In this document: positions 59,336 to 64,000 of the stretch, in pieces
Numbering within the stretch: position 1 is the stretch's first letter
How the letters are laid out: every line of letters begins with the position of its first letter
From: Staphylococcus shinii
Lineage (GTDB): Bacteria > Bacillota > Bacilli > Staphylococcales > Staphylococcaceae
Direction of reading: 5' to 3'
Assembly: GCF_017583065.1 (NCBI RefSeq)
Contig: NZ_JAGEVL010000006.1
Location: 108,057 to 172,056 of the forward strand
Length of the DNA: 64,000 bases
Position numbers and translations under genes: made by a program
Notes under the pieces: generated by a model
Told to the model about the DNA's origin: nothing
The model's database searches: none
The model's input: the letters and a program-made list of their open reading frames with translations, nothing else

Positions 59336-60019
59336 TTGTCTCAATCAATAAAAGCTGATGATAATAAAGTAGTTAAAACATTTAAAGATATTGTACCTTT
59401 AACATTTGGCGAAGAAATAGGAAATGCAGTATCCCACGGTGTAGCAGCTTTTATAGCGTTATGTGCGCTACCTTATGCTGCCATCTTAAGTTTTCTAAAC
59501 TTTGGTGTAATGGGGGCATTTAGTGTTTCTGTTTATGTTATAAGTATATTTTTAATGTTTATATCATCAACGGTTTACCATTCGATGCCAAACAAATCAT
59601 CACATAAATTCATTTTGCGCATAATTGACCACAGTATGATTTATGTTGCAATCGCTGGTACATATACTCCAATTTGTTTAGCTTTAGTTGGTGGTTGGAT
59701 TGGCTGGTCAGCAATGATTGTACTATGGGGAATAACGATTTGGGGCATTTTATACAAATCACTAGCTAAAAATGTTAACCATAAATTAAGTTTAATTATG
59801 TATCTAGTAATGGGGTGGGTTGGTGTGTTGTTCTTACCTAAAATTATTTTTGATACGTCACTTACATTTATGCTATTTATACTATTTGGTGGAATTGCAT
59901 ACACAATAGGTGCTTGGTTTTATGCACAAAAGGATCGACCATATTTTCATATGATTTGGCATTTCTTTATTGTGATTGCGTCAGTATTCCATTTTATAGC
60001 GATTATATATTTTATGTAG
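59336..60019 (+). CDS. Haemolysin III/YqfA-type (PAQR-like) membrane protein
   Basis: A 227-residue protein with seven membrane segments of the hly-III/COG1272 family, related to adiponectin receptors. The zinc-site histidines are recognisable (STVYHSMPNKSSHKF; IWHFFIVIASVFHF), and DHSMIYVAIAGTYTPICL is the family core. Function in bacteria is unclear despite the name. TTG start at 59336 with AAAGGTGG upstream, 17 bases after the pyrophosphorylase stop. Confidence 0.82.
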   Translation: MSQSIKADDNKVVKTFKDIVPLTFGEEIGNAVSHGVAAFIALCALPYAAILSFLNFGVMGAFSVSVYVISIFLMFISSTVYHSMPNKSSHKFILRIIDHSMIYVAIAGTYTPICLALVGGWIGWSAMIVLWGITIWGILYKSLAKNVNHKLSLIMYLVMGWVGVLFLPKIIFDTSLTFMLFILFGGIAYTIGAWFYAQKDRPYFHMIWHFFIVIASVFHFIAIIYFM

Positions 60020-60079
60020 ATTTATATATGGTAGTGGGGCTTATATTTTGAAGCCAGTAAGTTATTACCAATATAACGG

Positions 60080-60118
60080 ATGAGGCTGAGACAATTAATT
60101 TGTTGCAGCCTCATTTTT
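60080..60118 (+). terminator. Terminator after the haemolysin III-like gene
   Basis: TGAGGCTG (60081-60088) pairs with CAGCCTCA (60106-60113), with partial pairing inside, followed by TTTTTG. Confidence 0.8.
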
Positions 60119-60303
60119 GTACAAATAGTCATTTTAGCAAATAATTATTTGTGTATTTAAATGGTAAATATAATGGAGTATTAATTCCGATAATCATCAG
60201 TTTTTTAACTAAAAGTAAAATAATGATATTGAACTTACAAATAAATAATGATTAAGTAGAAATGGATATAAAATTAAAAAGATAAGAGAGTTGAGAAAAG
60301 TAC

Positions 60304-61644
60304 ATGAATATAAAATCATTAGGTATCGTAGTTGCGCTTATTTTAATAATGTTTATGTCTGCTATTGAAACATCCATTGTTTCTTTAGCTTTACCAACAA
60401 TTAAAATGGATTTGAATGTAGAATCATCCATTTCACTCATATTCGCAGTTTATTTTATTGCGATAGTCATTGCTAATCCAATAGTAGGTGAACTACTAGA
60501 ACGCACTAAAATTATATACATAACATTATTAGGACTGTTATTATTCACGGCAGGAAGTTTGCTATCTGGACTAAGTGACACTTTTACTTTATTAATTGTG
60601 TCTCGCTTTATTCAAGGATTAGGTGCTGGGGTTATGATGGCTTTAAGCCAAATCGTACCTAAATTAGCATTTGAAATCCCATTACGTTATAAAATTATGG
60701 GTACTGTAGGAAGCGTATGGGGGATATCAAGTATTATTGGTCCAGTACTAGGTGGCGGAATTTTAGAATTTGCAACTTGGCACTGGTTATTCTTTGTGAA
60801 TATTCCGATTGCTATAATAGCAATGATACTGGTTATATTTACTTTCCATTTTGAGAATGAAAGCACGAGGGCTAAAAATAAGTTAGATATAAAAGGTTTA
60901 ACTTTATTTTATGTTTTTGTTTTTTTTATAATTTTTACAGTTATGAATAAGTCAAATCTATATTTAAATATATTATCTTTGATTATAGCGATTGTAGTAG
61001 CAACCATATTATTTAAAAATCAAAAGAGGGTCAAAACACCATTTGTACCAGTAAAAGAATTTAATAAAATGATTGTCTTAATTTTCTTTACTGATTTTGC
61101 GTATGCAATTATATTGATGGGATACAATTTGTATATGCCAATCTATTTACAAGAAGATATTGGTTTATCACCATTACAAAGTGGGTTTGTCATTTTTCCA
61201 ATTTCGTTTGCATGGCTAGTTTTAAATTTTTCACTTGATAAGATAGAAGCGAAAATGTCGAGAAAGGCATTATATATCAGTGCGTTTACATCATTAATAA
61301 TTTGTGGGATATTAGTATTTATTGGAACGGACTCTCCACTATTTGTTGGATTTAGTCTATTATTAGCTGGTGTTAGTTTCGGAACAGTTTATACTAAAGA
61401 CAGTGTAATTACCCAAGAAGAAACATCTCCTGCAAACATGAAACGTATGATGTCACTGTATACATTAACTAAAAGTTTAGGCAACTCAATAGGGTCTACA
61501 ATTATGGGATACATGTATGCTTTATCGTTTACTTTTATTAGCGTTCAAATACACAATGTTATTATTTTAAGCTTTATTATACTAATAGCACTTATTTTGT
61601 TATGGTTATTCTTATATAAGGAGAAGCCAGTAACATCTAATTAG
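60304..61644 (+). CDS. sdrM: Multidrug efflux MFS transporter SdrM
   Basis: A 446-residue DHA2-type (14-segment) drug/proton antiporter. Visible marks are IQGLGAGVMMALSQIV, the antiporter motif C in SSIIGPVLGGGILE, and WHWLFFVNIPIAI typical of QacA/EmrB-like pumps. Length and the sepA gene downstream match S. aureus SdrM, which exports norfloxacin, acriflavine and ethidium. The ribosome site is weak (GAGAG...TTGAG). Confidence 0.85.
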   Translation: MNIKSLGIVVALILIMFMSAIETSIVSLALPTIKMDLNVESSISLIFAVYFIAIVIANPIVGELLERTKIIYITLLGLLLFTAGSLLSGLSDTFTLLIVSRFIQGLGAGVMMALSQIVPKLAFEIPLRYKIMGTVGSVWGISSIIGPVLGGGILEFATWHWLFFVNIPIAIIAMILVIFTFHFENESTRAKNKLDIKGLTLFYVFVFFIIFTVMNKSNLYLNILSLIIAIVVATILFKNQKRVKTPFVPVKEFNKMIVLIFFTDFAYAIILMGYNLYMPIYLQEDIGLSPLQSGFVIFPISFAWLVLNFSLDKIEAKMSRKALYISAFTSLIICGILVFIGTDSPLFVGFSLLLAGVSFGTVYTKDSVITQEETSPANMKRMMSLYTLTKSLGNSIGSTIMGYMYALSFTFISVQIHNVIILSFIILIALILLWLFLYKEKPVTSN

Positions 61645-61803
61645 TGATGTACTTACATTAAATTAATGTTGAAATTACGTGAAAATTACTACTTGCGTAT
61701 ATGGTTTTTGTACCAGTCGGGTATAATGGTAATATAAATAATAAGGGTGAATATATCATTTGCATATACTATAGATATGTGGAGAAAGGGAGGACAGTAA
61801 GCA

Positions 61804-62262
61804 ATGAAATATATTAGATATTTATTTACAACGCTTATTGTACTTTCTGTATTTATAATATCAGGCGCCATATTCTTAACATTTCTAGGTTTTGGCTTAT
61901 ATGGGTTGAGTAGGATTTTAATATATTTTCATTTGGCGTACTTTGGTTATAATAAAAGTTTTTACGATAATTTAATTTATTATGGTAGTTATATCGTGTT
62001 AGGCTACTTTAACTTATTTATTATAGAGAACTTAATGGATTACTTTCGGAAAAAAATACCTGAGAATCCGTATTTTCAAGGAACAACATATCATTTAATC
62101 ACATTTACGGTAACGACCTTACTATTTTATTTTATAGTGCATATTCATTATGCGTATATCAATATTGATTTTTGGGTGATTGTCCTAATTATTGGCATTT
62201 TGTTCATATGTAAGGAAATCTTCTACCCAGATAGTAAAAATCTAAATGATAAGCACAAATAG
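61804..62262 (+). CDS. sepA: Multidrug resistance efflux pump SepA
   Basis: A 152-residue membrane protein with four segments (about residues 9-34, 50-74, 94-112 and 118-138). It matches S. aureus SepA ([38 protein letters not shown]), a small pump linked to antiseptic-dye efflux. It follows sdrM by 159 bases with a TATAAT (61722-61727) between, so it may have its own promoter. Ribosome site GGGAGGA. Confidence 0.9.
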   Translation: MKYIRYLFTTLIVLSVFIISGAIFLTFLGFGLYGLSRILIYFHLAYFGYNKSFYDNLIYYGSYIVLGYFNLFIIENLMDYFRKKIPENPYFQGTTYHLITFTVTTLLFYFIVHIHYAYINIDFWVIVLIIGILFICKEIFYPDSKNLNDKHK

Positions 62263-62336
62263 TATTTCCATCATATACTTCAGCTCAAAACAGTTGTGTA
62301 AGTAAATATGTTGATTGATTTAAACATTGTTAGATT

Positions 62337-62393
62337 AAAGCAGCTAGTTCATAATTCTTATATTAAGAATAAATTGAGCTAACTGCTTTTTTA
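62337..62393 (+). terminator. Terminator after sepA
   Basis: AAAGCAGCTAGTTCA and TGAGCTAACTGCTTT pair with two mismatches around an inner ATTCTTA-TAT-TAAGAAT stem, followed by TTTATT. Confidence 0.8.
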
Positions 62394-62493
62394 TTAACTG
62401 TATTAAATTTATACTAAGTATAAATAATTTAAAGCATAGTCAAAGTTTATTTGTTAGAATATAATTGATAATGAAATAAGAGGGGGACGCTTT

Positions 62494-63558
62494 GTGTTAA
62501 CGATAGAGCAAGTTAAAGAACTTGTTGGAGAATTGAAAGATCCAATAATAGATGTACCATTGAAAGAAACTGATGGAATTGTTGAAGTAAGTATTAAAGA
62601 AGAAAAAGAGCATGTAAGTGTTAAAGTAGCTATGGCTCAATTAGGTGGACAACCGCAATTAGATTTGCAAATGGCAATTGTAGAAGTACTTAAAGAAAAT
62701 GGTGCAAATACAGTCGGCATTCGGTTTGAAGAATTACCACCAGAAGTTGTAGAACAATACCGTGGGTCAGGGGAAGAACAAAATCAAACAATAGAAGGAT
62801 TGCTATCAAAGGATAATCCGGTTGAATTTATTGCAATTGCCTCAGGTAAAGGTGGTGTCGGTAAATCAACAGTAGCGGTCAATCTAGCTGTGTCTCTAGC
62901 AAGAGAAGGTAAAAAGGTTGGACTAGTTGACGCAGATATTTATGGTTTTAGTGTTCCTGATATGATGGGTATTGATGAGAAGCCAGGTGTTCAAGGGAAA
63001 GAAATTATACCAGTTGAACGTCACGGTGTTAAAGTGATATCTATGGCATTCTTTGTTGAAGAAAATGCACCAGTTATATGGAGAGGGCCAATGCTCGGTA
63101 AAATGCTCACAAACTTTTTTGTTGAAGTAAGATGGGGTGATTTAGATTATCTTATCCTAGATTTACCACCTGGCACAGGGGATATCGCATTGGATGTTCA
63201 TACTATGTTACCCTCAAGTAAAGAAATTATTGTAACTACACCACATCCAACAGCAGCTTTTGTTGCTGCAAGAGCTGGAGCAATGGCGAAACATACAGAA
63301 CATTCTATTTTAGGCGTGATTGAAAATATGTCTTATTTCCAAAGTAAAGAAACTGGAAATAAAGAATATGTCTTTGGTACTGGCGGTGGAGAGAAACTTG
63401 CAGAAGAACTGCAAACTGATCTATTAGGACATCTTCCATTAGAACAACCCTCATGGAATCCTAAAGACTTTGCGCCATCTATATATCAAACAGATGATAG
63501 ACTTGGTCAAATATATCAATCTATGGCACAACAAATCATTGAAAAGACTAATAAATAG
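62494..63558 (+). CDS. Mrp/NBP35-type P-loop ATPase, SalA-like
   Basis: A 354-residue protein with an N-terminal FSCA/DUF59 domain (about 1-85) and a ParA/MinD-type ATPase domain (about 108-345). The deviant Walker A is GKGGVGKST near residue 119, then DADIYG and LDLPPGTGD. Standard Mrp/ApbC iron-sulphur carriers have a C-terminal Cys-x2-Cys after NMSYF; here the same place reads QSKETGNKEY, and the whole protein has no cysteine. This resembles Bacillus SalA, an ATP-dependent regulator. GTG start behind GAGGGGG. It precedes an rRNA operon. Confidence 0.88.
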   Translation: MLTIEQVKELVGELKDPIIDVPLKETDGIVEVSIKEEKEHVSVKVAMAQLGGQPQLDLQMAIVEVLKENGANTVGIRFEELPPEVVEQYRGSGEEQNQTIEGLLSKDNPVEFIAIASGKGGVGKSTVAVNLAVSLAREGKKVGLVDADIYGFSVPDMMGIDEKPGVQGKEIIPVERHGVKVISMAFFVEENAPVIWRGPMLGKMLTNFFVEVRWGDLDYLILDLPPGTGDIALDVHTMLPSSKEIIVTTPHPTAAFVAARAGAMAKHTEHSILGVIENMSYFQSKETGNKEYVFGTGGGEKLAEELQTDLLGHLPLEQPSWNPKDFAPSIYQTDDRLGQIYQSMAQQIIEKTNK

Positions 63559-63572
63559 GGAGTTTTTGTTAG

Positions 63573-63607
63573 CGGATAGAAATTATTTTAATTTCTATTC
63601 GTTTTTC
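63573..63607 (+). terminator. Terminator after the Mrp-type gene
   Basis: CGGATAGAAAT and ATTTCTATTCG pair around TATTTTA, followed by TTTTT. Confidence 0.8.
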
Positions 63608-63703
63608 TATTGCTTTTTTTCTGAATGGTGGTAGAATTGTTTCTTGTGGCAAACATTTGATTTTACAAACGTGAATTCAAAAATATTAAAATTAAAATTG
63701 TTG

Positions 63704-63732
63704 TTGACTTTTCTAGATGAAATTGATATTAT
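63704..63732 (+). promoter_or_regulatory. rRNA operon promoter P1
   Basis: TTGACT (63704-63709), 17 bases, TATTAT (63727-63732), preceded by an A/T-rich tract that could act as an UP element. Confidence 0.75.
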
Positions 63733-63872
63733 ATAAAAGTCGTCAAAAACGGCAAACAAATTATTTAAATTAATTATAAAAAGTGTAAAAAATATACTTG
63801 CATTAATAAGAATAATAATTTAATATTGTTACAGTAATGTTAATTGATTGTTAAAAAATAATATTTTCTTAT

Positions 63873-63901
63873 TGACAAAGCGTCTAGCAAGATGTTAACA
63901 T
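63873..63901 (+). promoter_or_regulatory. rRNA operon promoter P2
   Basis: TTGACA (63873-63878), 17 bases, TTAACA (63896-63901). Tandem promoters about 170 bases apart are typical of rRNA operons. Confidence 0.7.
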
Positions 63902-64000
63902 TGTAAAGCAACTATTAATTAAATGAAGAAATGAACATTGAAAACTGAATTGCAATATGTCAACGTTAATTCCGAACACAACATTAAATTGTTGGTTCAA
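63902..64000 (+). ncRNA. 5' leader of a ribosomal RNA operon (partial)
   Basis: Sequence around 63930-63980 (ACATTGAAAACTGAATTGC, CAACGTTAATTCC) has the boxA-like and processing-stem context seen before staphylococcal 16S genes. The 16S gene must start beyond base 64000. Confidence 0.6.

Larger units (their letters stand above)
63559..64000. other. 442 bases holding the rRNA operon control region
   Basis: After a terminator (63573-63607) come two promoters and an rRNA leader. The 16S gene itself is not reached. The end (GAACATTGAAAACTGAA, then AATATGTCAACGTTAATTCC) looks like the staphylococcal rrn leader. No protein gene. Confidence 0.75.

Noticed and set aside
60188..60200. GATAATCATCAG upstream of sdrM as a Fur site
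   Set aside because: Only a half-site; the second half is absent.

Overview
The window is AT-rich Firmicutes core chromosome and reads as a Staphylococcus, most likely a coagulase-negative species of the S. saprophyticus/S. xylosus kind. Genus-level markers are SarV, FemX (FmhB), the asp23 operon, the staphyloferrin A locus (sfa/hts), SdrM and SepA. The glcU-gdh non-PTS glucose pair, characterised in S. xylosus, points to that group. The species call is an inference. No prophage, insertion sequence, tRNA, complete rRNA gene or CRISPR array is visible.

Layout. 1-1.2 kb: 3' end of moaA, then sarV, separated and followed by intergenic DNA rich in palindromes. 1.7-6 kb: a MarR/MFS efflux operon with a clear operator, a VOC protein, a small membrane protein and femX. 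6.1-11.2 kb: an RND exporter, two small conserved genes and an AEC carrier. 11.5-18.6 kb: gdh-glcU, an acetyltransferase-like protein, topB, the purine permease pbuG with a PurR-type operator, and a membrane protein. 18.8-33 kb: the S10-spc-alpha ribosomal superoperon with secY, adk, infA and rpoA, closed by a terminator. 33.3-37.8 kb: the ECF energizing module (ecfA1-ecfA2-ecfT), truA, and rplM-rpsI behind a leader. 37.9-42.1 kb: a surface hydrolase and three oxidoreductases. 42.3-45.4 kb: opuD-like betaine carrier and the amaP-DUF2273-asp23 operon with a SigB promoter. 45.6-54.8 kb: complete staphyloferrin A synthesis, export and uptake locus. 55-57.3 kb: a YjiH-type membrane protein, an IsdG/IsdI-family haem monooxygenase and a SunI/YnzG-like protein. 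57.5-63.6 kb: a YdjM-like hydrolase with a LexA box, a UDP-sugar pyrophosphorylase, a haemolysin III-like protein, sdrM, sepA and a SalA/Mrp ATPase. The last 300 bases carry two promoters and the leader of an rRNA operon whose 16S gene begins outside the window.

How it works together. The centre is protein synthesis and secretion. The right half is mainly stress physiology: osmoprotection and SigB-dependent envelope stress next to iron acquisition. A single Fur box sits between sfaD and sfaA and overlaps or abuts both divergent promoters; a second Fur box lies in the htsA promoter. I did not find a convincing wholly new multi-gene system. The best leads are regulatory or unusual-protein observations: the LexA box before the YdjM-like gene, the PurBox pair before pbuG, the one-box divergent Fur switch, the cysteine-free Mrp/SalA protein, contiguous perfect hairpins near 57.0 kb, a candidate small RNA after moaA, and palindromic repeats after sarV.
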